This document shows, piece by piece, positions 41,901 to 50,028 of a DNA stretch of 56,547 nt. The DNA is taken from NCBI GenBank assembly GCA_946408125.1, contig CAMJQW010000012.1, positions 1 to 56,547 of the forward strand, read 5' to 3'. The notes beneath the pieces are model-generated. The model searched no databases, had not been told where the DNA came from, and worked only from the letters and a program-made list of their open reading frames with translations. The position numbers and the translations under genes were made by a program. This DNA is from an uncultured Fibrobacter sp. (GTDB lineage: Bacteria; Fibrobacterota; Fibrobacteria; Fibrobacterales; Fibrobacteraceae). Positions within the stretch are counted from its first letter, which is position 1; the number at the start of each line of letters is the position of its first letter.

Positions 41901-43137
41901 GAAGAACGTGGAATACTGGGACGACGATGGCGACGGTACGCTCGACAAGATCGTCACGCGCTTCAGCGGAAAGCTTACCTCCGAGGAAGTGGCCATGCTG
42001 CATATGACCTACCCGTGGTATAGCGACCGTGGCATGCTCATCCAGTTGCAGGCCAGTCCCGATGACTTCACGCTGTCGGAAGATTCCACGAGCGTTAGCT
42101 GGAACGTGTTTGCGACGATGAAAATCGCGACGGGTGTCACGAGCATCAGCGATGAACTGCCGCCTGCGACCGTCTATACTTACTACAAGGTCCTCGGCGA
42201 GACGTTCGTGACCGAAGACAACGCTCCGCTTGTCGACAAGATGTCTCCTGTGATTGCCGGAGCCATGCTGAATTACGGCAAGAAGGCCGATACCCTGACG
42301 GTGAGGTTCTCTGAACCGGTCCTCTACAAGGATCTCGAGGGCAGGGATTTCTTCAGCTATATCCACGGCAAGGATACCATCGATCTGTTGCCGACCCGTA
42401 TCGAGTGGGCGCAGGATGGCAAGAGCGCGAAACTTATCCTGGATGGCGGCGTGTCCACGATCTTGCCGGGCGATTCCTTGATGATTGTCAAGGGCGCGAA
42501 GGACAATATCCGCGACAACTATGGTAACATTGCCGGTGAAAAGCCGTCGGCCGTGATTATCGGAGGCCTGCTCAATCATCTGGTGGAAGCAACCAACATG
42601 GGCTCGTTCGATGCGAACGACGACCGCGTCATTGCTGACGACGGCTCCGATAGCTATACGTTACAGACGATAAGCTCCGTGAACCTGCGCTACATGCCGG
42701 GCTCAACGACCAAGGAGGATATGGAGAAGCAGGGGGCGCTCGGACAGCTGGTGCAGTTGGGTGAACGCTTCGTGCCGCAGCTCCTCGACCGTGCGCAGAT
42801 TTCTGCCGACGGTACGGTGGATCCGTCCGTGCTTGACTCGCTTGATCCGTCGAAGGTGTATATCACGTTCGTCGTGAACTACTACGACCATCTCGGTCAG
42901 TACGTGAACGACACGACCATCATGGTCCCGTGTAACAGCCCGAAGTTCGGCGGCAACTGCTTGAATTCCGACCAGAAGGTGTTCGTGAACTGGAACTTCA
43001 AGGACCACAACGGACGCTTCGTGGGAACCGGCATTTACATGGTGCAGTTCAAGATGATTGTCCGTTACGAGAAGAAGCAGATTACGGAAGAAATCAAGGA
43101 TAAGTGGGGCGTGCGCCGCAAGAAACACAAGAAGTAG
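38947..43137 (+). CDS. Giant secreted surface protein with repeat linker (1396 residues)
   Basis: Start at 38947, 8 bp after GGAGG; two earlier ATGs are too close. A signal peptide (MKKMTYIAMLVLAYAGMASA) is followed by a beta-propeller-like region (about 20-430: ADGIVHHPDGSLIVAAQG; GAHGGTYDPYSNTIFVFGG; DGMGHLFVASNTGHLVFVD). A Ser/Gly/Asn linker (about 450-580) contains four 14-15-residue repeats. The C-terminal half is paralogous to the preceding protein: DxDGD motifs (DSDGDDKLD, DDDGDGTLD), Big_5-like strands (DTLTVRFSEPVLYKD) and the tail VNWNFKDHNGRFVGTGIYMV. No enzyme motif was recognised. Confidence 0.78.
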   Translation: MKKMTYIAMLVLAYAGMASAAETPAHIDPPANPAVGIWIQQVGDIVPHASTRATLYYTKYSNYDYDAVKSLKYYYDGAGYLQLLQKDTICGRNNGMAGADGIVHHPDGSLIVAAQGKSASKAVHKIRKEGGNSCLIKSATTSEGVWHLMSDPSGKYVWAAGIPGKLHRIYIGADAPDQFDSQGYNVTLSGTGRADHNSMSTLIWDSEGNAFFTRSDYRGGGCERYDHTEGGVGYDFRLCTEKERKDEAAKAYFGYIYDTVNVYVGNNADANTYRAPVGDSAIVTLKTRILIDSLEGAHGGTYDPYSNTIFVFGGARIVQIKPYKENGEMKAKVVAYIDLRDYFFDESYGSLTEPRTNDHVGWRLDQGTVDGMGHLFVASNTGHLVFVDYAANPLKQINDNVLVHLQWIDNYLDDLAPLSGVGVIRTGAESGEDTEMSSGMHYSCSMVQYSSSSEANSSGGTNNSSGGTNNSSSSGKSSSSAKSSSSGPVLYSSGNTNGSSGSNGSSGSTGNSSGSNNGSSGSTGNSSGSNNGSSGSTGNSSGGNNNGSSGSTGNSSGGNNTGNSSSSGNQGSGNDIVLNSSSSRSYAGFTDYDLSSNSGFDFYPSQDKFDDGDDIVSETSVLIPVDTAKGTPGTVTIGDNTYLVVDNPKGIQLDLRYNSNIDSAQVGQVVAITLDSAKVAELFGTTADSLTFATASDLTLIDPSKPNPTDTLKVANDGSVTIWVTTTTPVDGGTIIVVGPDGRVVIIDNINFYDPIPDADKGYIKDSDGDDKLDFLEIVLKDTLEAGLSVYSVALVVNGDTLPAEDVPELGSTTMYVNSYESKKVNTISLSVADLKIPEKFPKDAYAIITYSNADGTHYERTAPVVEVGSRIIESAQAIRNKHGKDSLFIKFNVDLIPADLAEPEMLVMLKQKAKRFGFVGQISNVYMPTKNIIILVGDSLGLLGDMKDSVSLHPSVQFQNLPYITSDEYDREVPVDVMDRLPAVKNVEYWDDDGDGTLDKIVTRFSGKLTSEEVAMLHMTYPWYSDRGMLIQLQASPDDFTLSEDSTSVSWNVFATMKIATGVTSISDELPPATVYTYYKVLGETFVTEDNAPLVDKMSPVIAGAMLNYGKKADTLTVRFSEPVLYKDLEGRDFFSYIHGKDTIDLLPTRIEWAQDGKSAKLILDGGVSTILPGDSLMIVKGAKDNIRDNYGNIAGEKPSAVIIGGLLNHLVEATNMGSFDANDDRVIADDGSDSYTLQTISSVNLRYMPGSTTKEDMEKQGALGQLVQLGERFVPQLLDRAQISADGTVDPSVLDSLDPSKVYITFVVNYYDHLGQYVNDTTIMVPCNSPKFGGNCLNSDQKVFVNWNFKDHNGRFVGTGIYMVQFKMIVRYEKKQITEEIKDKWGVRRKKHKK
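40453..40626 (+). repeat. 42-bp tandem repeats in the surface-protein linker
   Basis: Four in-frame units start at 40453, 40495, 40537 and 40582. The first two are almost identical at 42 bp; the last two gain one codon. They encode NGSSGSTGNSSGSN and variants. Confidence 0.85.
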
Positions 43138-43141
43138 ACGA

Positions 43142-43172
43142 AAAAAAGCTCGACTTCAAGTCGAGCTTTTTT
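43142..43172. terminator. Bidirectional terminator between the surface-protein and sigma-factor genes
   Basis: A GCTCGAC/GTCGAGC stem with A6 before and T6 after, serving both convergent genes. Confidence 0.85.
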
Positions 43173-43190
43173 AATGTGAAATGTGTAATG
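43172..43190 (-). repeat. 19-bp intergenic repeat, copy 1
   Basis: On the minus strand this reads CATTACACATTTCACATTA, identical to 56321-56339 on the plus strand. It lies in non-coding DNA next to a terminator. Confidence 0.6.
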
Positions 43191-43205
43191 AGTAATAATT
43201 AATGA

Positions 43206-44018
43206 TTACTTATTTATAGCAGCCAGGAACGCGTCCTTTTTCTCTTGGAGGAATTCCTTGCTGTTGTACTTGCGGATGCGGCGGAGTGCCTGGTCGCGCA
43301 GCTGGCGGACACGTTCGTGCGAGATGTTCATGGATTCGCCCACCTCGCGCAAGGTCTGCGGGGCTTCCTGGTTGATGCCGAAGATGCCGGTAATGACCTT
43401 CGCTTCGCGTTCGGGGAGCTGTTCCATGAGGTCGCGGGCCAAAGCTTCGACGCTCTGGATTTCGGAATCGGCTTCGGGGTTCGATGCGGCGGTGTCGGGC
43501 AAGACTTCGGCGTAGGTCGCCTTGGAGTCGGCCTTCAGCGGGCTGTCGAAAGAAACGCCGCGCTGTCCGATCTGGATGAGTTCGCGGATTTCTTCGTTGA
43601 TTTCCTTACCGCGGGACTGCTCGTGCAAAGCCTTGCGCACGCGGAGGTGCTGGTTTGCCGGCAGGCGGATGAGGTTGCCCTGCTCGTTGATGGCGCGGGT
43701 AATGTAAGCCTTGATCCACCACACGCCATAGCTGATGAACTTGAGACCGCGGTCATATTCGAACGATTCGATGGCGCGGACAAGACCCATGGCACCTTCG
43801 CTCACGAGGTCCGGAAGCGGAATGGGGCAACCACGGTACTGGATGGCCACCTTGAGGACGAACCTCATGTTGGCCGAGATCAATTTCTTGCGGGCAATTC
43901 GGTCGCCTTCCTTGGCCCTCTTGAAGAGGATCTGTTCTTCTTCACGGGAAAGGGGGGCAGTACGTCTAATATCTTCTAGGTAGCGCTTGAGTGTAGTATC
44001 TGTCGAATCGATATGCAT
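43206..44018 (-). CDS. RpoD-family sigma factor (short form)
   Basis: 270 residues from the ATG at 44018, preceded by AAGGA; longer in-frame starts run through the promoter. Region 1.2 is TTLKRYLEDIRRTAPLSREEE, region 2 runs through NMRFVLKVAIQYRG and FISYGVWWIKAYITRAI, region 3 follows RLPANQHLRVRKA, and region 4 contains REVGESMNISHERVRQLRDQ with its helix-turn-helix. No region 1.1 is present. It could be the main sigma factor, which is short in Bacteroidetes relatives, or a stress-type group 2 factor. A sigma-54-like promoter upstream favours the latter. Confidence 0.88.
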   Translation of the reverse strand: MHIDSTDTTLKRYLEDIRRTAPLSREEEQILFKRAKEGDRIARKKLISANMRFVLKVAIQYRGCPIPLPDLVSEGAMGLVRAIESFEYDRGLKFISYGVWWIKAYITRAINEQGNLIRLPANQHLRVRKALHEQSRGKEINEEIRELIQIGQRGVSFDSPLKADSKATYAEVLPDTAASNPEADSEIQSVEALARDLMEQLPEREAKVITGIFGINQEAPQTLREVGESMNISHERVRQLRDQALRRIRKYNSKEFLQEKKDAFLAAINK

Positions 44019-44055
44019 TGTAATTCCTTGCCCTCTAAATATCGCTTTTTTTATT

Positions 44056-44071
44056 AGCAAGTTGTGTGCCA
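44056..44071 (-). promoter_or_regulatory. Sigma-54-type promoter before the sigma-factor gene
   Basis: On the minus strand TGGCAC, five bases (ACAAC) and TTGCT reproduce the -24/-12 consensus TGGCAC-N5-TTGCW with correct spacing. Initiation near 44045 gives a leader of about 27 nt before the ATG at 44018. A sigma-54 activator is not encoded nearby. Confidence 0.55.
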
Positions 44072-44292
44072 AAAGTGTAAAATTTTGCCATTCAAACGTT
44101 TGCGGTGTTAAATCCATCACTTTTCGGCGTTTTTCGGGGCGAAAATGTAGAAAAAATGCTACAAATTGTCATATAAAATACACAAATGTAGTAAAATTTA
44201 TACAATCGGTTGCGGCCGATGTGCCTTGGCTGCCCGTTTTTCAGAAATCGTTTTCCAAGCGGCGTCTCTTTTTTTCATATATTTTCCGCGTT

Positions 44293-45072
44293 ATGTCTAT
44301 AAAAGAACCTGATCAATCCGTCTGGAACCGTTTCTGGCAGAAAAAGAACGACATGGATAAGGTGTACCCTTCGTCTCCGTCCGTGCTGAACGCCATCAAG
44401 AAAAACTTCAAGCTCGAGGGCTTGAAGGTGCTTGAAGTCGGTGCCGGAACCGGCCGTGACAGCGCCGAACTTGCGCGCCTGGGTGCGGATGTGTATGTCC
44501 TTGATTTTGCTGAAAATAGCTTGAAGATTGTCGATGCCCTGCGTGCCAAGGAAAACCTGTATGACAACCTCAAGCTCGTGCGTGGCGATGCCTTCAAGTC
44601 GCCTTTCCCGGATTGCACTTTTGACCTGGTGTTCCACCAGGGCCTTGCCGAACATTTCAAGAACTCGCTCCCGCTGATCCAGGAAAACTTTCGCATTTTG
44701 AAACATGGCGGATGCTGTCTTTGCGATGTCCCGCAGACTGTCCACCCCTATACAGTGATTAAACACATCTTGATCGCCATGGACAAGTGGTTTGCCGGAT
44801 GGGAGAAGCAGTTCACCATGCCGCAGCTCAAGAAGCTCATGAAGGATGCGGGCTTCGAGTGCGAATACGCCTATGGCGACTGGATGCGCCCGAACCTGTT
44901 CTACCGCATGCTCCGCGAATTCGGATTCAAGGTCGGCGTGGAGCTGCCCAAGTACCCCTTGCAGGGAACGGCCTACCAGAAGGCGAAGGATGCTATCCTT
45001 GATGCCCTCAAGTCGGTGCCCGCCATGCATTATACCCAGCTTTCTATCGGGGTGATCGGCCGCAAGCCCTAG
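44293..45072 (+). CDS. Class I SAM-dependent methyltransferase
   Basis: A 259-residue methyltransferase of the Methyltransf_11/25 type. Motif I is VLEVGAGTGRDSAELA, the acidic residue after strand 2 is in VYVLDFAE, and the later FDLVFHQGLAEHF and LKHGGCCLCDVPQ mark motifs II and III. The C-terminal about 90 residues (GWEKQFTMPQLKKLMKDAGF) resemble the cap of lipid or polyketide methyltransferases. Substrate unknown. It is followed after 13 bp by a flippase-like membrane protein, which suggests a lipid or envelope substrate. Confidence 0.85.
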   Translation: MSIKEPDQSVWNRFWQKKNDMDKVYPSSPSVLNAIKKNFKLEGLKVLEVGAGTGRDSAELARLGADVYVLDFAENSLKIVDALRAKENLYDNLKLVRGDAFKSPFPDCTFDLVFHQGLAEHFKNSLPLIQENFRILKHGGCCLCDVPQTVHPYTVIKHILIAMDKWFAGWEKQFTMPQLKKLMKDAGFECEYAYGDWMRPNLFYRMLREFGFKVGVELPKYPLQGTAYQKAKDAILDALKSVPAMHYTQLSIGVIGRKP

Positions 45073-45085
45073 TGACGGATTCCTG

Positions 45086-46084
45086 ATGGACGCGAAAATG
45101 AAACAGCACGCCGTGTTCGCGGTGAAACTCGTGGTGACGCTAGTCCCCGCGTATTTCGTGTACAGGAACATCGTCAGCGCGCCCGACTGGGACATTTCCG
45201 ATTTATACAGGTTATTCTCGTATGAAAGCCTGAAGCCTTTCGCGATTGCGCTTCTGTGCCTCGGGTTGTCGAACTTCACGGCATGCCTGCAGTGGAAACT
45301 GCTCCTGGAACGTCAGGGCATCCACTTGACTTATGGGCATCTGCTCAAGCTGTACTATGTGGGCCTCTTCTTCAATAACTTCATGCCTGGAAACGTGGGC
45401 GGCGATGTGAAGAAGGTGTACGACATCCGCATGCAGGGCGGGCAGGATAGCGTGGGCGCGGGATTCACGGCCACGGTGTTCGACCGCCTTTACGGGCTTT
45501 TCTTCGTGACGCTCTTTGCGCTTGCCATGGGAGTGCTGTTCTTCGCGTACGACGATGCGCAGCGTGCGTTCCTGTGGCCTTCGGTCTGGATTTTCCTGGG
45601 ATTCTGCGCGATGTTTGCGGGACTCTGCAGCAAGCGCATCGGCGACCTGTGCTGTCTCGTGATGTCGAAGGTATTGCCCGGCCGCATACAGGAACGCGTC
45701 ATCCACATGTTCAACCGGTTCCGGAGTTTCCGTTCGCTCAAGCTGTGGATCCAGATTTCGCTTTTGTCGTTCGCGACGCAGTCCCTGAGAATCCTGGTGC
45801 ATTATTTCTGCGGGATTGCCGTGGGCATCATGCTTTCGATTTCGTGGTATTTCTATTATATCCCGCTGGTGGCTATCGTGAGCGCGCTCCCGATTTCCAT
45901 CGGCGGCTTTGGCCCGCGTGAACTCTTGGCGCAGTCGCTCTTTGCGAAGGCGGGAGTGGCGAGCCTCGAATCCGTGGTGATTCAATTGCTGGCTTACTTC
46001 GTGAGCTTGCTGTTAAGCCTGTTCGGTGCGTTTACCTTCCTGCTTGGCGGGAAGTCGGACAAGGCTCTCGACAAGGCTGGATAG
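45086..46084 (+). CDS. UPF0104/LPG-synthase-TM-like integral membrane protein
   Basis: A 332-residue protein with about eight helices of the flippase-like UPF0104 (YbhN) family, the membrane half of lysyl-phosphatidylglycerol synthase. Hallmarks are YYVGLFFNNFMPGNVGGDVKK, GFTATVFDRLYGLF and the conserved loop ALPISIGGFGPREL near the C-terminus. Members move or modify lipid-linked molecules. No aminoacyl-transferase domain is attached. It is flanked by a methyltransferase and an acyltransferase-containing fusion, which fits a lipid-related role. Confidence 0.87.
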   Translation: MDAKMKQHAVFAVKLVVTLVPAYFVYRNIVSAPDWDISDLYRLFSYESLKPFAIALLCLGLSNFTACLQWKLLLERQGIHLTYGHLLKLYYVGLFFNNFMPGNVGGDVKKVYDIRMQGGQDSVGAGFTATVFDRLYGLFFVTLFALAMGVLFFAYDDAQRAFLWPSVWIFLGFCAMFAGLCSKRIGDLCCLVMSKVLPGRIQERVIHMFNRFRSFRSLKLWIQISLLSFATQSLRILVHYFCGIAVGIMLSISWYFYYIPLVAIVSALPISIGGFGPRELLAQSLFAKAGVASLESVVIQLLAYFVSLLLSLFGAFTFLLGGKSDKALDKAG

Positions 46085-46139
46085 CCTGTCCTTTTCTAGA
46101 TGATGCCGCCATGCGGGCGGCGATTCCATCGAGGTCCAT

Positions 46140-48299
46140 ATGGATGCGGAAAGCATCTTGAAAGGTCTGAACGCAGACCAGAGGGCGGCCGTATTGCACG
46201 ACCACCGCAAGGGGGCGCAACTTTTGATTCTGGCGGGGGCAGGTTCCGGAAAGACTTCCGTGCTCACGAAGCGGATACAGTACCGCATCGCGTCGGGGAC
46301 GGCGCCCGAAAAAATTCTCGCACTCACGTTCACGGCAAAGGCGGCGTCCGAAATGCGCGAGCGCGTGCAGAAGCTATTTCCGGATGCGGGCGTGCGCCTG
46401 TGCACGTTCCATTCACTCGCCTTGTTTATCCTCCGGCAGAAAATCGGCGGCAGGTATGCCTACGAGATGGTCGGGTTCGAAAAACCGCCGGTCCCGAGCG
46501 AATCCGCGGGGCGGGATTATCTGGAGGCGCTCGCCCGGTCAGGGCTCGCGCCCGGAGTGGTCGACAGGGAAATGCTGTTCGCCGATACGCATCCCCGGCG
46601 GATTCTGGCAAAGCTCGACGGTATCCGGCGCGAAGTTCTGAAGTCGGGATCAGTCGTGTTTGAGGACTTGATTTACCAGACGATTAATTTGTTGGAAACG
46701 CATGCGGACGCGCGTAACCATTTTATGGAAATGTGGTCCGAAATCATGGTGGACGAGTACCAGGACATCAACCCTTCGCAGTACAGGCTCGTGAGGGCGC
46801 TGTTGGGGGACCGCAGGGAATTGTTCGTGGTGGGGGACGATGATCAGGCCATCTACGGGTTCCGCGGCGCGGATATCGGAAACATCGAACGCTTCTGTCG
46901 TGATTTTTCTGAAAGCACGTTGATCCGCCTGGAATGGAATTACCGCTCGACTCCGAGCATATTGCATCTCGCCAATGAAATTTTCGTGAACAAGCCGCTC
47001 CGCCTGAGGAAGGTGTTGCGCGCGGGAAACCTGAAGGGTTCGGGCGGGAACCCGCTGTTCCGTGAGAACCGCGTGCCGGAGGTGTGGGTCTCGGATAATC
47101 CCGTGGAAGAAATCCAGAAAATATCCCAGACGGTCAGGGACCTGAGGATGTCGTATGACCTGCTGTGGAAAAATTTCGCGGTCCTCGTCCGCTATAACCG
47201 CCAGCGGCTCTATTACGAAGAGGCTCTGCGCGAGGCGGGGATTCCCGTTGCGACCGAAGATGAAAACGATGGGGCTGTCGAGGACGGAATCCATGTCGAG
47301 ACGGTGCATGCGTCCAAGGGCCTGCAGTATGCCGTCGTGTTCTATGCGGGACTTGCCGAGGGACTTACGCCGGGGGAGTGTACCGGGACCCGCCGTGAAA
47401 GGCGGAAGCAACTCGATGAGGAACGCCGTTTATATTATGTCGGGGTGACCCGTGCCGAAGCATACCTGATTTTGTTATATTGCAAGAAGAGGTTCTGGAA
47501 GGGTAGGCTTCGAAATCTGAAGAGGTCTAGATTCCTGCCCGGCAACGTGGAACCTTCAAAGAATTTGAAGATGCCTGTTTTATTGTTTAGAATCTACGTC
47601 GCTGCGACAGTCCTTGCGTACATGCTCGTGCATATCGTGTTACTGCCGTTAATCCTGCTTCGCTACAGGGGCGAGTTCAATACCTGGTTCGAAAAAAAGA
47701 TTCAGCTGTTCTCTAAGTTCTGCATGAGGAGGCTGCGTATCGATCTCTCTGTCGAAGATCAGGCGATGCTTGGCCGCGTGGACTGGAGCAGGCCTGTGTT
47801 CGTGATGGCGAACCACAATTCCTATTCGGACATTCCCGTGATTTTTCTCGCGGTCGAGCGGACTGTCGGGTTTATTGCGAAGCGGGAACTCCAGCGTATC
47901 CCGTTCCTTAACTTCTGGATGCACAGGATCGGTTGCATTTTCGTGAACCGCAAGAAGGGCGGTGACGCCCACCTTATCCGCGAAGCGATGGAGCGCGGGA
48001 AGGCTCCCGTGCTCAGTATCTTCCCGGAAGGGACCCGCGGCAAGGACGATGGCCTGAGCCCGTTCAAGAGCGGGGGATTCCGGCTGTCCATAGAATCCGA
48101 TGCGACTATCCTTCCCGTCGCCATCAAGGGAACGCGCTATGCCTGGGAAAACCGCAAGGACACTGGTCGTGTCAAGGTGACGGCCAGGATTCTTGAACCG
48201 CTGGATATCCGCGAACTGCATAAGCAGAAGGGTGAGCTTGAACCCCGCAGGGACGTGATGTGGGTGATTCGCGGACGCATGGAGGATGCCCTCCGATGA
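46140..48299 (+). CDS. UvrD-like helicase fused to PlsC acyltransferase
   Basis: A 719-residue fusion. Residues 1 to about 475 are a compact SF1 UvrD/Rep helicase: AGAGSGKT (32-39), DEYQD, GDDDQAIYGFRGAD, LEWNYRST, ETVHASKGLQYAVVF and ERRLYYVGVTRAE, so all ATPase motifs are present but the accessory 1B/2B regions are short. After a hydrophobic segment (about 478-505) the rest is a 1-acylglycerol-3-phosphate acyltransferase with H559-x4-D564 and FPEGTRG (628-634). Frame is continuous with no stop. An ATG at 47571 (M478) could also start a separate acyltransferase. It overlaps murI by 4 bp (ATGA). Confidence 0.85.
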   Translation: MDAESILKGLNADQRAAVLHDHRKGAQLLILAGAGSGKTSVLTKRIQYRIASGTAPEKILALTFTAKAASEMRERVQKLFPDAGVRLCTFHSLALFILRQKIGGRYAYEMVGFEKPPVPSESAGRDYLEALARSGLAPGVVDREMLFADTHPRRILAKLDGIRREVLKSGSVVFEDLIYQTINLLETHADARNHFMEMWSEIMVDEYQDINPSQYRLVRALLGDRRELFVVGDDDQAIYGFRGADIGNIERFCRDFSESTLIRLEWNYRSTPSILHLANEIFVNKPLRLRKVLRAGNLKGSGGNPLFRENRVPEVWVSDNPVEEIQKISQTVRDLRMSYDLLWKNFAVLVRYNRQRLYYEEALREAGIPVATEDENDGAVEDGIHVETVHASKGLQYAVVFYAGLAEGLTPGECTGTRRERRKQLDEERRLYYVGVTRAEAYLILLYCKKRFWKGRLRNLKRSRFLPGNVEPSKNLKMPVLLFRIYVAATVLAYMLVHIVLLPLILLRYRGEFNTWFEKKIQLFSKFCMRRLRIDLSVEDQAMLGRVDWSRPVFVMANHNSYSDIPVIFLAVERTVGFIAKRELQRIPFLNFWMHRIGCIFVNRKKGGDAHLIREAMERGKAPVLSIFPEGTRGKDDGLSPFKSGGFRLSIESDATILPVAIKGTRYAWENRKDTGRVKVTARILEPLDIRELHKQKGELEPRRDVMWVIRGRMEDALR

Positions 48300-49105
48300 T
48301 TGGCGTGTTCGATTCCGGTTTCGGCGGTCTCACGATCCTTCGCGATCTCCGGAAGGCGCTGCCCGACTACGACTTCCTGTATCTTGGCGACAATGCGCGT
48401 GCCCCTTACGGCTCGCGAAGCTTCGAGACGATTTTCCGCTACACGCTTGAATCGGTGAAGGCTCTCTTTGAACGCGGTTGCCCGCTCGTTATCCTTGCGT
48501 GCAATACGGCATCGGCCCGCGCCCTCAGGAGCATCCAGCAGCAGGTCCTCCCGTTCGAGTTTCCGGACCGGAGGGTGCTCGGCATCATCCGTCCCACCGC
48601 CGAGGAGATCGGCAAGTTCAGCAAGTCCGGACACATCGGGATTTTCGCGACGTCGGGAACCGTTTCCTCGAACAGTTACGGAATCGAGATTGGCCACTTT
48701 TTCCCGGAGCTGCACGTGACGCAGCATGCCTGCCCCATGTGGGTCCCGCTGGTGGAATGCGGCGAGGCCGGCACGGAGGGCGCGAGGTTCTTCGTCAAGA
48801 AGGAAGTCGACGCGCTGCTCGCGGAAGATCCGAAAATCGATACGGTCCTGCTTGCCTGCACGCATTATCCTCTTTTGGAGAAGGAAATCCGGGCCGCACT
48901 TCCTCCCGAGGTCCGACTCGTGTTCCAGGGAGGAATCGTTGCGGACAAGACGGTCGACTACCTCGGCCGCCATCCCGAGATGGAAAGGCGGCTGACCCGG
49001 GGCGGGAAGGTGTCCTTCCTGACGTCCGATACCGCCGAATTCTTCAAAAAAGGGGCATTTCTGTTCGGAATGGACGATATTTCGGCGGAATCGTTGACTT
49101 TCTAA
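48296..49105 (+). CDS. murI: Glutamate racemase
   Basis: A 269-residue racemase making D-glutamate for peptidoglycan. The start (GVFDSGFGGLTILRDL) is diagnostic. The two catalytic cysteines lie in LACNTASA and LACTHYPLL, with GDNARAPYG between. Length is normal. Its ATG overlaps the stop codon of the helicase-acyltransferase fusion, so translation is coupled. Confidence 0.96.
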   Translation: MIGVFDSGFGGLTILRDLRKALPDYDFLYLGDNARAPYGSRSFETIFRYTLESVKALFERGCPLVILACNTASARALRSIQQQVLPFEFPDRRVLGIIRPTAEEIGKFSKSGHIGIFATSGTVSSNSYGIEIGHFFPELHVTQHACPMWVPLVECGEAGTEGARFFVKKEVDALLAEDPKIDTVLLACTHYPLLEKEIRAALPPEVRLVFQGGIVADKTVDYLGRHPEMERRLTRGGKVSFLTSDTAEFFKKGAFLFGMDDISAESLTF

Positions 49106-49187
49106 CCGTCAAATTGTATTTTGGGGTTGTAACTGACGAACCTGTTTAGGTCCGCTTGTGTTTTTTTTATCATAGTGAGTTGCAAAA

Positions 49188-49832
49188 ATGCCTAAAACAC
49201 AGATTAATCTCGAGGGTTGGCAGGATTACCGTGGCAATGCCGCCGGTAGCTTGCTTTACGTGGAAACCAGTCACCAGTCCGAAATGCCGGTTCGCGACCA
49301 GTTGAACGAGAACGGAAAGGGCTTCTTTTACGAGCCGAACTACGAAACCAGCACCTACGGCCTGATGAGCTGCTGCAATGTCAAGAACGTGAACGCGATC
49401 CTCAAGGCGAAGAGCCGCTACATCCTTTTCGGGACCCGCTACGAGGGACTGAGCGAATCCGAGATGCGCAACAAGTACCTCATCATGGGTTACATGCGCA
49501 TCGACAAGATCAAGGACGTCCGCACCCGCCACATCCAGCGCTACATGGCGAACCCGGAACTCGAAGAACCGGAATGCATGCAGATGGAACACAACTGGGC
49601 CGTGTACGGACCGATGCGTTTCGTTTCCATGGACGACTGCTTCGTGGTTACCGACGAAATTCTCAAGGAATGGGGATACAAGGGACATGCGAGCCGTCAG
49701 CTGAAGGCCGTGTTCAACAAGGACCACCTGGAACAGATCCTCAACCACCTGAATTCCAAGCAGGACCGCATCGACGAATATATCGCAATCGTCGACGAGT
49801 TCAAGGAAGCTCTCGCCGAGGGAGAAGGGTAA
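49188..49832 (+). CDS. Conserved-looking protein of unknown function
   Basis: A 214-residue soluble protein with a good codon pattern. It starts MPKTQINLEGWQDYRGN. The central part contains SRYILFGTRYEGLSESEMRN and YLIMGYMRIDKIKDVRTRH, suggestive of a small beta-barrel nucleic-acid-binding fold. The C-terminal about 50 residues are helical (FNKDHLEQILNHLNSKQDRIDE). No signal peptide, membrane helix or known catalytic motif was seen. It follows murI by 82 bp and has its own terminator. Confidence 0.7.
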   Translation: MPKTQINLEGWQDYRGNAAGSLLYVETSHQSEMPVRDQLNENGKGFFYEPNYETSTYGLMSCCNVKNVNAILKAKSRYILFGTRYEGLSESEMRNKYLIMGYMRIDKIKDVRTRHIQRYMANPELEEPECMQMEHNWAVYGPMRFVSMDDCFVVTDEILKEWGYKGHASRQLKAVFNKDHLEQILNHLNSKQDRIDEYIAIVDEFKEALAEGEG

Positions 49833-49852
49833 GGTTTCCCAAAATTAAAGAG

Positions 49853-49884
49853 AAACGCCCCCGCTTTTGCGGAGGCGTTTTTTT
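49853..49884 (+). terminator. Terminator of the unknown gene
   Basis: An AAACGCCCCCGC/GCGGAGGCGTTT hairpin with a TTTT loop and T-run. Confidence 0.85.
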
Positions 49885-49898
49885 GTTAGAGTCGTATC

Positions 49899-50024
49899 GC
49901 ACCGAAGGTGCCCACGAAGAAACTTGTTCGTCGCATACGCTTGCGTATGCGCGAGGCAAGCTATGCTTGCCGAAGTTTATTGTTTGTTTTTTCGGGAGGG
50001 TCTTAGGGAGGGTTTACCCTCCCT
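49899..50024. repeat. Hairpin chain E
   Basis: Palindromes GCACC/GGTGC (49899-49911, loop GAA), GCATACGC/GCGTATGC (49933-49950), GGCAAGC/GCTTGCC (49955-49971, loop TAT) and AGGGAGGGT/ACCCTCCCT (50005-50024). The last lies 4 bp beyond the GH30 stop and may also terminate that gene. Confidence 0.65.
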
Positions 50025-50028
50025 AGTC

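Noticed and set aside
39799..42579. A 926-codon frame opposite the giant surface protein
   Set aside because: Antisense shadow rich in His/Arg/Val; the plus-strand protein has a signal peptide and repeated domains.
43987..44292. Extended 5' part of the methyltransferase gene
   Set aside because: The extension runs through the A+T-rich divergent promoter region; the methyltransferase fold starts after the ATG at 44293.
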